23,157 nucleotides of DNA from an uncultured Bacteroidales bacterium (lineage in GTDB: Bacteria; Bacteroidota; Bacteroidia; Bacteroidales; Muribaculaceae). A program made the position numbers and the translations under genes. The stretch lies in the NCBI GenBank assembly GCA_900552315.1, contig URZM01000012.1:1-23157 (forward strand), written 5' to 3'. Below are positions 15,540-22,867 of this stretch, piece after piece (the first letter of the stretch is position 1; each line of letters opens with the position of its first letter). A model generated the notes under the pieces. The model searched no databases and had not been told where the DNA came from. It saw only the letters and a program-made list of their open reading frames with translations.

Positions 15540-16871
15540 TTATTCTGCGGGGGCGGCCTTGTCTTCGCCGTAGAAAATCTGACGTCTGTCCTCGCCGCGC
15601 CACCATATCGACAACCGCTGCTGAACATATCCGGGCCTCAGGAACTGACGCGCGGGGCGGCACTCTCGCCACAGGCAGGGCCATTCCCGGCCATAGTCCA
15701 GGTCGCAATATACCCACAGACGCCCCGAGTCCACGTACCGCGCCAGGGCCGCGTCATACTTCACAAGCATGGCACGGCTCTCTTTTATCACCACGGCGAA
15801 ATGCCAAGCCAGCACGCAGACCACCGCACCGGCTGCCCAGACAGACGCGGACCGCAACCATCTCCGCGTGAAACATCCCCTCCACAGGGCGGCAACCCTG
15901 ACCCATCCGGCCAGGCACAGCATCATGCCGCAAACCATGGCCCGCTCGCATCCGCTCACCGCCAGCGCCAGCGCCAAGGACCCGACACCCCCCGACGCGC
16001 ACAGACCTGTCACCTCCACATCAGGGCGCGGCACATCACGCCGCCGGGCACGCCGCGACAGCCACAGGGCGACGGCGGCAAGCCCCACGGTGAGCAGGTA
16101 GGCCCATTTGAGGCTCACACCCTCCTGGCCGGTACCCATCTGAGAGAGTCGGTACCAGAAACCGGGCAGGCACACATAAGCCAGCACCCCGGGCATCAGC
16201 GCCAGCCACACGAGCCAGCGCCACCGCTCCCGGTGCCCGCTCACAAACATATACACAGGGAAAGCCACGATGAGAGGCACAGCCGCGCCCTCATGCCAAA
16301 GGCCGGTAAGCAATGCCAGCGCACCGGTCCATACACGTCCTCGCAGACCGGTCGGCGCAGGACGGCAGAACATCCAGGCCGTCCACGAGCACAGAGCCAC
16401 GGACGGCACATAATTGAGCGCGAAATCATGACTGAAAGGATATGCCATCCATGGCATGAGACATACGTAGGCCATACCCAGCGACGCAGCACGCAAAGGA
16501 GTTCGCGCCCCTCCTCCTGAAAGCCTGGTCAGACTCCACATGCCCCATGCCAGGCAGAGACCCAGGAAACAGGCCGTCACGGCTCTCGGCAACCAGCCGC
16601 CAAGCAGATAAGCCACGTTGGCAAGCCGCAGATTGTCCGTCATGGCATGAACACGCATCTCGCTCAATACAGCCTGCCACCTGGTCTGTCCCCCCGACAT
16701 GAAATCCCTCACCCCCTGGTCATACCACAGGTCATCGGCATGTGCCGGAAGCATCCACCACAAGACAGCCATTCCCGCCGCAGGCACAGCCACCGACAGG
16801 AAAACGAGTGACACCCGTATGTCAAACCGAGCCTTGCCCATAGCCAGTGTGTGCCGCGCGGTCCGTGTCAC
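15540..16871 (-). CDS. Polytopic membrane protein of unknown function (possible GT-C/DUF6056-like)
   Basis: The 443-residue product has about nine to eleven hydrophobic segments and long arginine-rich loops. The first periplasmic loop, just after transmembrane helix 1, holds HADDLWYDQGV. A later helix carries GLWHEGAAVPL. An acidic pair after the first helix is a hallmark of GT-C-fold glycosyltransferases and related DUF6056 proteins, so a role in glycan or lipid-linked sugar transfer is possible; this is inference. The C-terminal 60 residues are polar (DYGREWPCLWRECRPARQF). The GTG start at 16871 overlaps the cdaA stop (GTGA), which favours coupling; ATG 16841 is the alternative. It is the third gene of the folP-cdaA unit. 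Confidence 0.7.
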   Translation of the reverse strand: MTRTARHTLAMGKARFDIRVSLVFLSVAVPAAGMAVLWWMLPAHADDLWYDQGVRDFMSGGQTRWQAVLSEMRVHAMTDNLRLANVAYLLGGWLPRAVTACFLGLCLAWGMWSLTRLSGGGARTPLRAASLGMAYVCLMPWMAYPFSHDFALNYVPSVALCSWTAWMFCRPAPTGLRGRVWTGALALLTGLWHEGAAVPLIVAFPVYMFVSGHRERWRWLVWLALMPGVLAYVCLPGFWYRLSQMGTGQEGVSLKWAYLLTVGLAAVALWLSRRARRRDVPRPDVEVTGLCASGGVGSLALALAVSGCERAMVCGMMLCLAGWVRVAALWRGCFTRRWLRSASVWAAGAVVCVLAWHFAVVIKESRAMLVKYDAALARYVDSGRLWVYCDLDYGREWPCLWRECRPARQFLRPGYVQQRLSIWWRGEDRRQIFYGEDKAAPAE

Positions 16872-17638
16872 TCGCCTGCGAGGGCGGCGGTCAGGGCATG
16901 CTCAAGCTCGGGAGCGGTGAGCTTCACCCGCAACGCGCCGTCCAGGGCCATGGAGATGTTGCCGGTCTCCTCGCTCACTATCACACACACGGCGTCCGTA
17001 ACCTGACTGATGCCCAAGGCGGCGCGGTGACGCAAGCCCAGTTCCTTGGGTATGTGCATGTCATGGCTCACGGGCAGGATGCACCCGGCGGCGGCTATAC
17101 GGCGCCCGGCTATGATCATGGCCCCGTCATGCAGCGGGGAGTTCTTGAAGAATATATTCTCTATCAGGCGCGTGTTTATGGCCGCGTCTATCATGTCGCC
17201 GGTCTTCTCGTAGTCACTCAGCGACACGGAGCGCTGGAACACTATCAGGGCGCCCGTGCGGCTCTTGCTCATGCCCATGCAGGCGTACACCACAGGCATG
17301 ATGTAGTCCATCTCCTTGTCCTGATCCCCCTGGTGATGGAACAGGCGGTGAAGGAAGGTCCATTTCTCATGGGAGCCCAGGTCTATGAGAAAGCGCTTTA
17401 TCTGGTCCTGGAACAGCACCACAAGCACTATCAGGCCGATGGCCATGAACTTGTCCAGTATGGAACCGGTGAGCCGAAGGTTGAAAATCTCGGAGGCGAG
17501 AATCCACACCACCACGAAAGCCATCACGCCTACGAATATGTTGAGCGTGCCGCTCTTCTTCATGGTGCGGTACAGGTAGAAGAGCAACAGCCCCACCAGC
17601 AGTATGTCTATGACATCCTTTATCGCGAAATCAATCAT
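16868..17638 (-). CDS. cdaA: Membrane-bound diadenylate cyclase
   Basis: It makes the second messenger c-di-AMP from two ATP. The 256-residue protein starts with three transmembrane helices (about residues 10-24, 32-49 and 62-77), followed by a linker and the DAC domain. Both catalytic signatures are present: SPLHDGAMII with Asp171-Gly-Ala, and LGLRHRAALG with Arg203-His-Arg. TGALIVFQR and EETGNISMALDG are further DAC blocks. Unlike Firmicutes, no cdaR or glmM is adjacent. The start overlaps the folP stop by ATGA, and the stop overlaps the membrane-protein start. c-di-AMP in this phylum is little explored compared with Firmicutes, so targets cannot be named from this window. Confidence 0.95.
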   Translation of the reverse strand: MIDFAIKDVIDILLVGLLLFYLYRTMKKSGTLNIFVGVMAFVVVWILASEIFNLRLTGSILDKFMAIGLIVLVVLFQDQIKRFLIDLGSHEKWTFLHRLFHHQGDQDKEMDYIMPVVYACMGMSKSRTGALIVFQRSVSLSDYEKTGDMIDAAINTRLIENIFFKNSPLHDGAMIIAGRRIAAAGCILPVSHDMHIPKELGLRHRAALGISQVTDAVCVIVSEETGNISMALDGALRVKLTAPELEHALTAALAGE

Positions 17639-18480
17639 GAATCCTTGATTTTGGAGGTTATGGCCACCGCCTGCAGGGCCGGGACCACGTCATGCACGCG
17701 AAGCACCGAGGCTCCGTGCATGAGCGCGTATGTGTTCAGAGCTGTGGTGCCGGCGAGGCTGTCCGCAGGGGTTATGTCCAGCAGCTTGTAAATCATACTT
17801 TTACGCGATATGCCGATATACAGGGGATAACCCATGGCGGCGAAATCGTCCAGACGGGCCATCATCTCGAAATTCTGGTCCAGGGTCTTGGCGAAGCCGA
17901 ACCCGGGGTCTATGAGTATGTCCCTGACGCCCAGCCGCTCCAGGCGCGCGGCCTTGTAGGCGAGGTCGGAGATGACCTCTGCCGTGACGTCGGCATAATC
18001 GGTGAGGCCCTGCATGGTGGAAGGCGTGCCTCGCGTGTGCATCAGCACATACGAGGCTCCTGTCTCGGCCACCGTCCCGAACATATCCGGGTCCAGGTCT
18101 CCGCCCGATATGTCGTTTATCATGTCAACTCCCCATTCCTGCACACAACGGCGAGCCACACAGGCACGGAACGTGTCGACACTTACCACTGCCTCGGGCC
18201 ACTCGCGCGAGGTGACCTCCAGCGCCATAGCCACGCGCCTGTATTCCTCGTCGGGACTCACCTCGTCAGCTCCGGGACGCGACGAATAGCCTCCTATGTC
18301 CACCCCTTGCGCCCCGGCGTCCCGCATGGCCGCCACACGCTCCCGTATGGCCGAGACCTCGAAGGTGCGGCTCCCGGCGTAAAAGGAGTCGGGCGTGGCG
18401 TTGACTATGCCTATGACCCACGGGGTGGAAAGATCCCGAAGGGTGCCTTTTATATTTATCGTATTTTTCGGTGTCTGCAT
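17635..18480 (-). CDS. folP: Dihydropteroate synthase
   Basis: It condenses 6-hydroxymethyl-dihydropterin pyrophosphate with p-aminobenzoate in folate synthesis and is the sulfonamide target. The 281-residue protein has the pterin-binding signatures VIGIVNATPDSFYAGSR (22-38) and GVDIGGYSSRPGA, where most homologues have S-T-R-P-G. It also has MINDISGG, YVLMHTRGTP, ILIDPGFGFAKT, PLYIGISRKSMI and LRVHDV. ATG 18480 is chosen over a GTG one codon upstream. It is first in the operon with cdaA; this folP-cdaA linkage recurs in Bacteroidota as I recall. Confidence 0.96.
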   Translation of the reverse strand: MQTPKNTINIKGTLRDLSTPWVIGIVNATPDSFYAGSRTFEVSAIRERVAAMRDAGAQGVDIGGYSSRPGADEVSPDEEYRRVAMALEVTSREWPEAVVSVDTFRACVARRCVQEWGVDMINDISGGDLDPDMFGTVAETGASYVLMHTRGTPSTMQGLTDYADVTAEVISDLAYKAARLERLGVRDILIDPGFGFAKTLDQNFEMMARLDDFAAMGYPLYIGISRKSMIYKLLDITPADSLAGTTALNTYALMHGASVLRVHDVVPALQAVAITSKIKDS

Positions 18481-18502
18481 CACAATTTTCGTAATGTGGG
18501 GG

Positions 18503-18534
18503 CGAAGATACGAAAAAAAAGGCTTACACGGAAA
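18503..18534 (-). promoter_or_regulatory. Probable promoter for folP-cdaA
   Basis: On the minus strand TTTC (18534-18531) is followed after 20 nt by TATCTTCG (18510-18503). Each half is one base from consensus. It sits 23 nt before ATG 18480, and a poly-T tract lies in the spacer. Confidence 0.55.
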
Positions 18535-18550
18535 TTACGGCAGCAATAAA

Positions 18551-18582
18551 TTTGCGGCTTAACACGTTTTTTCCTAAATTTG
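18551..18582 (+). promoter_or_regulatory. Promoter for the M6 metalloprotease gene
   Basis: TTTG (18551-18554) is followed after 20 nt by TAAATTTG (18575-18582). The -33 is itself the end of another TAAATTTG (18547-18554), so a second, overlapping -7 may exist. Transcription from the main site would start near 18588 and leave a leader of about 170 nt. Confidence 0.78.
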
Positions 18583-18716
18583 CATCCGCAATAACGCAAG
18601 AGGCATACCTGATTCCGCCATAGGCCGGGGACACCGATTCGTAATCCTCACTGAGGCCGGAATCCACGGAGCCTCAGGCACCTATATCCTTCTCTACCTG
18701 AGCCGAATTATTAACC

Positions 18717-18761
18717 ATGTGCCGCCACAGGCGGACACACCACACTATAAAAATATCATGA
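18717..18761 (+). CDS. Possible 14-residue leader peptide overlapping the protease start
   Basis: ATG 18717 opens a frame reading MCRHRRTHHTIKIS. It ends at TGA 18759-18761 and overlaps the protease ATG 18758 as ATGA. The frame contains a compact hairpin, CCGCC (18722-18726), ACA loop, GGCGG (18730-18734), which translation of the frame would open. It is rich in His and Arg. Function is unproven: it may couple translation into the protease gene or be a chance frame. Confidence 0.35.
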   Translation: MCRHRRTHHTIKIS

Positions 18762-21628
18762 TCCGTAAACTTACAAGCACGTTGGTCGCGATACTGGTGG
18801 CGGGAGCCTCAATCCCGGCACTCGCCGTGCCCGCACGCCCGGGGACCTCACTCACCCGCACGCAGCCTGACGGCTCACAGGTGACGCTTGCCCTGCATGG
18901 CGACGAACATTTCAATTACATGACTGACAGCGAAGGCTATCTCGTGGCTCTCCAGCAGGACGGCTGGTATCGGATACTCGACAACCAAGGACAGGCCACA
19001 TCGCTGATCCCTATGGATTTCGACATGCGTCCCAAAGCCGAACAGGACGAGCTGATGCGTATACGCCCGCAGCAGACATTCGAGACCCTGAAGACACGCG
19101 CGCTGGCCGCAAACATGGGCGCGCGCATGGCCAAGGCGCCGGCTCTCCACCGCGCAGGTTCGGTGCCTCCCGGCAAATGGGACAATGCCGACGGACATGA
19201 CCTGCGTGCCATACCCACCGACGGCCAGAGGCATGTGCTCGTGGTTCTCGTCAATTTCTCAAACCTCAAATGGAGCTTCTCCGACAACCCCCAGGCCGAG
19301 ATGAAAGCCATGCTGAACGAACCGGGCTACTCGGGCAACTACTGCACCGGCTCCGCCGCCGATTTCTTCCGCGCCTCCAGCAACGGGGTATACCAGCCCA
19401 TATTCGACGTCTACGGCCCAGTGGACCTCAACAAGCCGTACTCTTATTACGGACGAAACACCAACGGCCAGGACACGGCTCCTTGGGAGATGGTGGCCGA
19501 CGCTTGCCAGGCTCTCGACGACGAGGTGGATTTCTCCATATATGACACCAACGGCGACGGATACGTGGACAACGTATACGTATTCTACGCCGGATACGGC
19601 GCCAACGAGGGCGCGGGCGACGACTTCATCTGGCCCCATGCCTTCAACCTGCGTTACGCCATGACGCCCCCCGTGCTCGACGGAGTGACCATAGACCACT
19701 ACGCATGCTCCAACGAGCTCACGCTGCGCACCATAAACGGAGACCCCAAGACCCATTCGGGCATAGGCACGTTCTGCCATGAGTTCGGGCATGTGCTCGG
19801 GCTCCCGGACGTATACGCCACCAATTATACCGGAGCCTTCACCCCCGGCGCGTACTGCGTCATGGACCATGGGTCATACAACAACAACTCCCGCACTCCG
19901 CCCCTCTACTCCATCTATGAGAAATACGCAATGGAGTGGGAAAAGCCGATAGACATCACAAGTGGCGCAGACATCAACATGCAGCCCACCGTGGACGGCG
20001 GCTATGCCTACCGAGTGACCATTGACCCCTCGCGCCCCACAGAGTACTATCTCTTCGAGAACCGCCAGCAGCACGGCTGGGACACATTCATCCCCGGCCA
20101 CGGCATGATGGTGTGGCACGTGGACTACGACAAGAGCATCTGGGATGCCAACATAGTGAACGACAACCCTCAGCACCAGTATCTCGACCTGGTGGAGGCC
20201 GACGGGTCCGCTGACGAAGGCTCACAGGCCGGAGACCTCTTCCCCGGCACATCAGGCAGGTCAGAGTTCACCGGCAACGCGGCTTCCCCCTACCCCGCCT
20301 TCGCCAACTGGAACGGTCGCGCCACACAGCTCGACATCTCCAACATTGGCGAGGATGTCACTGGCACCGTATCCCTGCGCTTCGGCTCAGGCAGCGACAC
20401 CGGCTCTCCTCTGCACATCTCGGCACCCGCTGCCGTGCTCACAGACATGGACGACACGTCGCTCTCTTTCAAATGGGACCCCGTGCCCAACGCAAAGAAA
20501 TACTACATCACGGTCCTCTCCATGAAGGCCGACGACCTGTTCGGCACGCTGGAGACCGAGTTCGTGGACAAGTACACCTTCGCTGACCTGGAGGACCGCA
20601 CATCCGTCACCCTGACGGACCTCACCCCGGGCCTATCATACCAGGTGTCGCTCTACGCATCCTCCGACAACAACCTCTCTGCACCCAGCCAAGGGTTCTA
20701 CGCCACATACGACAGCGACCTGGCAATGGTCTCCCCGCGCCTGGAGGTGACCCCGGGAGCCGACAGCGCGGACTTGAAGTGGTATGAGGTGCCCGGAGCC
20801 GACCACTACGAGCTTACGGTGGCCTCACGCGCCGAGGAGGCTCCCGAACTGGGCGCCACCGTGGCCTGGGACAACCGCCGCTATCCTTCCGACTGGTCCT
20901 TCCCCGGAGGCATCTTCGACACACGAGACGAGTATGTGGGACAAAGCTCTCCCTCCCTGCGCATGAACCACGAGACCGCCATCACCACAGGCATCTACGA
21001 CCAAGACATCAGCGCGCTGGATTTCTGGGCACGCACCAACATCGATGGCGGAAACCTCTCGCTCAGGATCTATTCAATAGAGCCCAACTACAGCCTCTCC
21101 CAGATAGCCGAGATCACCGAGGTGCCTTGCTCCGCCGAGGGTCGTAAAATCGAGGTCAAGGACATCCCCTCGGGCGTGCGCCAGCTCATGATAGTCCTCA
21201 GCTGCCGCACGGCAGGCCTGACCATGAACATCGACGACATCAACCTGTACTACGCGGGCAATGTCACCGACACCCCGGTAGGCTCCTATGACGCATGCGC
21301 CGTAACCGGCACCACCTTCAAGGCCGAGGGGCTGCAGACGCTCACCCCCTACGTGGCCTATCTCCGGGCCGTCGGCTCATCCGGCAAGTCCGCCCTCTCC
21401 AAGGTAGTCAGGTTCACCACCGCCGACCCCTCCGGTGTGGACGAGGTTGCCGACAGCACACCCGGATACACTCTGCGCGACGGCGTTCTCACCAGCACAC
21501 AGCCCGTCTCCGTCTTCACCATAGACGGCACCCCCGTGGCCATAGACATGACAGGCTCCGTGCTGCTGCCCGCACGCGGCATCTACCTGGTGACAGCCGC
21601 CGGCAAGACCCGCAAACTCGCTTGGTAA
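18758..21628 (+). CDS. Secreted M6-family zinc metalloprotease with C-terminal adhesive/sorting regions
   Basis: This is an extracellular or surface protease related to immune inhibitor A. The 956-residue product starts with signal peptide MIRKLTSTLVAILVAGASIPALA; ATG 18758 is chosen because the GTG at 18719 would put 13 polar residues before it. A propeptide region runs to about residue 130. The catalytic domain has the zinc motif HEFGHVLGLPD (His341, Glu342, His345, Asp351 or so) and a Met-turn in CVMDHGSY. An EF-hand-like DTNGDGYVD loop, common in M6 enzymes, precedes the active site. Residues about 560-900 contain two fibronectin-III-like units (ADSADLKWYEVPGADHYELTV) and a jelly-roll-like part. 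The tail, VSVFTIDGTPVAIDM...GIYLVTAAGKTRKLAW, resembles a type IX secretion type-A sorting domain; that part is inference. Confidence 0.9.
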   Translation: MIRKLTSTLVAILVAGASIPALAVPARPGTSLTRTQPDGSQVTLALHGDEHFNYMTDSEGYLVALQQDGWYRILDNQGQATSLIPMDFDMRPKAEQDELMRIRPQQTFETLKTRALAANMGARMAKAPALHRAGSVPPGKWDNADGHDLRAIPTDGQRHVLVVLVNFSNLKWSFSDNPQAEMKAMLNEPGYSGNYCTGSAADFFRASSNGVYQPIFDVYGPVDLNKPYSYYGRNTNGQDTAPWEMVADACQALDDEVDFSIYDTNGDGYVDNVYVFYAGYGANEGAGDDFIWPHAFNLRYAMTPPVLDGVTIDHYACSNELTLRTINGDPKTHSGIGTFCHEFGHVLGLPDVYATNYTGAFTPGAYCVMDHGSYNNNSRTPPLYSIYEKYAMEWEKPIDITSGADINMQPTVDGGYAYRVTIDPSRPTEYYLFENRQQHGWDTFIPGHGMMVWHVDYDKSIWDANIVNDNPQHQYLDLVEADGSADEGSQAGDLFPGTSGRSEFTGNAASPYPAFANWNGRATQLDISNIGEDVTGTVSLRFGSGSDTGSPLHISAPAAVLTDMDDTSLSFKWDPVPNAKKYYITVLSMKADDLFGTLETEFVDKYTFADLEDRTSVTLTDLTPGLSYQVSLYASSDNNLSAPSQGFYATYDSDLAMVSPRLEVTPGADSADLKWYEVPGADHYELTVASRAEEAPELGATVAWDNRRYPSDWSFPGGIFDTRDEYVGQSSPSLRMNHETAITTGIYDQDISALDFWARTNIDGGNLSLRIYSIEPNYSLSQIAEITEVPCSAEGRKIEVKDIPSGVRQLMIVLSCRTAGLTMNIDDINLYYAGNVTDTPVGSYDACAVTGTTFKAEGLQTLTPYVAYLRAVGSSGKSALSKVVRFTTADPSGVDEVADSTPGYTLRDGVLTSTQPVSVFTIDGTPVAIDMTGSVLLPARGIYLVTAAGKTRKLAW

Positions 21629-21675
21629 TCCCCACGCACGTCAGACAATCCCCTGAAAGTTAATAACAAACGACA

Positions 21676-21711
21676 GAAGGCGCGGCTCCCCACCCCGGGA
21701 ACCGCGCCTTC
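21676..21711. terminator. Terminator hairpin after the M6 protease gene
   Basis: GAAGGCGCGGCTCCC (21676-21690) pairs with GGGAACCGCGCCTTC (21697-21711), giving a 15-position stem with one mismatch and a 6-nt loop. It is 48 nt past the stop. No long U-tract follows. The remaining bases to 21777 show no gene or recognisable site. Confidence 0.75.
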
Positions 21712-21777
21712 TCCAATATAAATCCCTTCAATTTCTGCCAACATAATGAACGATAAACGATAAATCCTTCGAGGCCG

Positions 21778-21809
21778 TTTGCGCGTTCGGAGGATTTGTG
21801 TTAACTTTG
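21778..21809 (+). promoter_or_regulatory. Promoter for the structured leader RNA and the gene at 22195
   Basis: TTTG (21778-21781) is followed after 20 nt by TAACTTTG (21802-21809). Predicted transcription starts near 21816. No second TAnnTTTG was seen between here and ATG 22195, so the downstream gene would carry a leader of about 380 nt. Confidence 0.75.
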
Positions 21810-21887
21810 CATCGCTTGCGGGAACATGCGGGGCGCGCAGAGGCGGCCTCCCCCTGAGCATTTTTATAGATGCGTTACTATGCGCTT

Positions 21888-22115
21888 TGGTTTTGGCTGT
21901 GTAAGAACTTCGCAAACTCAAACATCAAGTCAGGAACAAGGCAAACGGGAACGCTTCATGCCTGTATATAAATGCCTTACATGGTTCACGCGCCTTCGGG
22001 CGGAGTGCGCCATGATGGGTGTGATATATACACACGTGGAGTCTTCGTGTTTGCCCGTTTTAACTTGATGAGCATGCGAAGGCTTTTACACAGGAAACGG
22101 GCACTGGTTTTGGCT
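21888..22115 (+). repeat. 11-bp direct repeats flanking the structured RNA
   Basis: TGGTTTTGGCT occurs at 21888-21898 and again at 22105-22115, immediately outside the outermost paired segments. Origin unknown; it could be a target duplication, a structural element or chance. Confidence 0.6.
21898..22102 (+). ncRNA. Candidate structured RNA (leader element or small RNA) with alternative pairings
   Basis: Nested complementary segments build a rod with branches at its tip. TGTGTAA (21898-21904) pairs with TTACACA (22086-22092). CTTCGC (21908-21913) pairs with GCGAAG (22076-22081). CATCAAGT (21923-21930) pairs with ACTTGATG (22063-22070). AAACGGG (21943-21949) pairs with CCCGTTT (22054-22060). 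Inside, CATGG/CCATG (21980-21984/22010-22014) closes a CGCC-TTCG-GGCG tetraloop hairpin (21991-22002), and GTGTG/CACAC (22019-22023/22031-22035) forms another. GCCCGTTT (22053-22060) can instead pair with AAACGGGC (22095-22102), and GTTTGCC (22049-22055) with GGCAAAC (21940-21946). I do not recognise an RNA family. It lies downstream of a perfect promoter and upstream of the gene at 22195. Whether it is a cis leader, a separate small RNA or a known 6S-like RNA is open. From 22103 to 22194 I see no terminator or promoter. Confidence 0.6.
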
Positions 22116-22194
22116 CCACGTTTTCTATGTTCAAATTTCCGACTTTCATAAACCGCCATCGAGGGGTCACATGGCTTAAAATCAATATCTTATC

Positions 22195-22863
22195 ATGTTA
22201 CCCAAAAGAATTTTGGCAATGCTTTCCCTGCTGCTGTGCTGCCTGGCGGGGATGGCGCAGGACGTAATCGTCTGCAAGGACGGAACCTCGCTGCTCGGCA
22301 AGGTGGCCGAGGTGACCGAGGCGGAGGTTAAATACCGCAAGGCCGACAATCCCGACGGCCCGCTCTACACCCTCAAGGTCGCCGACCTTATGCGCATCAA
22401 CTACGAGAACGGCCAGTCCGACATCTTCGCCCGGGACGGCCAGCTTCCCTCCACCGTCCTGGCCGGTCCCACCGGCGACGTCAAGGACACCGACCTGCTG
22501 GCCCTGTACAAAAGAAAAAATATTGATTATTCATTACCAAAGAAACTAAAACTCACAGCCTTTATCGGTGGCGGAGTCCTGATTGCGGCTGGAATAGCTT
22601 TAGCTTGGACTGGAGATTTCTATGAAGACGATGGAAAGAAGGTTACAGGTATTGCATTAGCTGGCATGGGTGTAGCATGGATTCCAACGTTTTACCTTAT
22701 AGCTAGGCATAAGCAGAAGAAGCTGAATGAGTTGGCTTCGGCTCCGCTCTACAGGCAGGAGATTTTCGCCAAGGACGGCAAGTCGCTCTCGATGGGTGTA
22801 GACTTCCTGGCCGACCGGGTGCAGACGCGCACGTTGGGCCTGGGCATGACTTTCAAATTCTGA
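22195..22863 (+). CDS. Exported two-domain protein with a membrane hairpin; mosaic base composition
   Basis: The 222-residue protein starts with a signal peptide (MLPKRILAMLSLLLCCLAGMAQ). It has a small domain, DVIVCKDGTSLLGKVAEVTE through VADLMRINYENGQSDIF, that recurs at the N-terminus of many Bacteroidota exported proteins; its function is unknown to me. Two transmembrane helices follow (AFIGGGVLIAAGIALAW and GIALAGMGVAWIPTFYLIA), then a basic KQKK segment and a C-terminal strand ending LGLGMTFKF. By my count GC is about 64% in 22201-22500, about 41% in 22511-22740 and about 61% in 22741-22860. The low-GC part coincides with the helix hairpin, which suggests recombination within the gene. 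It probably uses the promoter at 21778 and is followed after 4 nt by a lipoprotein gene. Confidence 0.82.
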   Translation: MLPKRILAMLSLLLCCLAGMAQDVIVCKDGTSLLGKVAEVTEAEVKYRKADNPDGPLYTLKVADLMRINYENGQSDIFARDGQLPSTVLAGPTGDVKDTDLLALYKRKNIDYSLPKKLKLTAFIGGGVLIAAGIALAWTGDFYEDDGKKVTGIALAGMGVAWIPTFYLIARHKQKKLNELASAPLYRQEIFAKDGKSLSMGVDFLADRVQTRTLGLGMTFKF

Positions 22864-22867
22864 GGCC

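Noticed and set aside
16847..18549. Two long plus-strand frames (16847-17791 and 17692-18549)
   Set aside because: They are shadows of cdaA and folP; the minus-strand products have complete catalytic motifs.
21826..22068. 80-residue frame MRGAQRRPPPEHFYRC...
   Set aside because: It covers the structured RNA, has no domain-like composition, and its ATG is only about 10 nt from the predicted transcript start. Base pairing explains the sequence better, though a dual-function RNA is not excluded.
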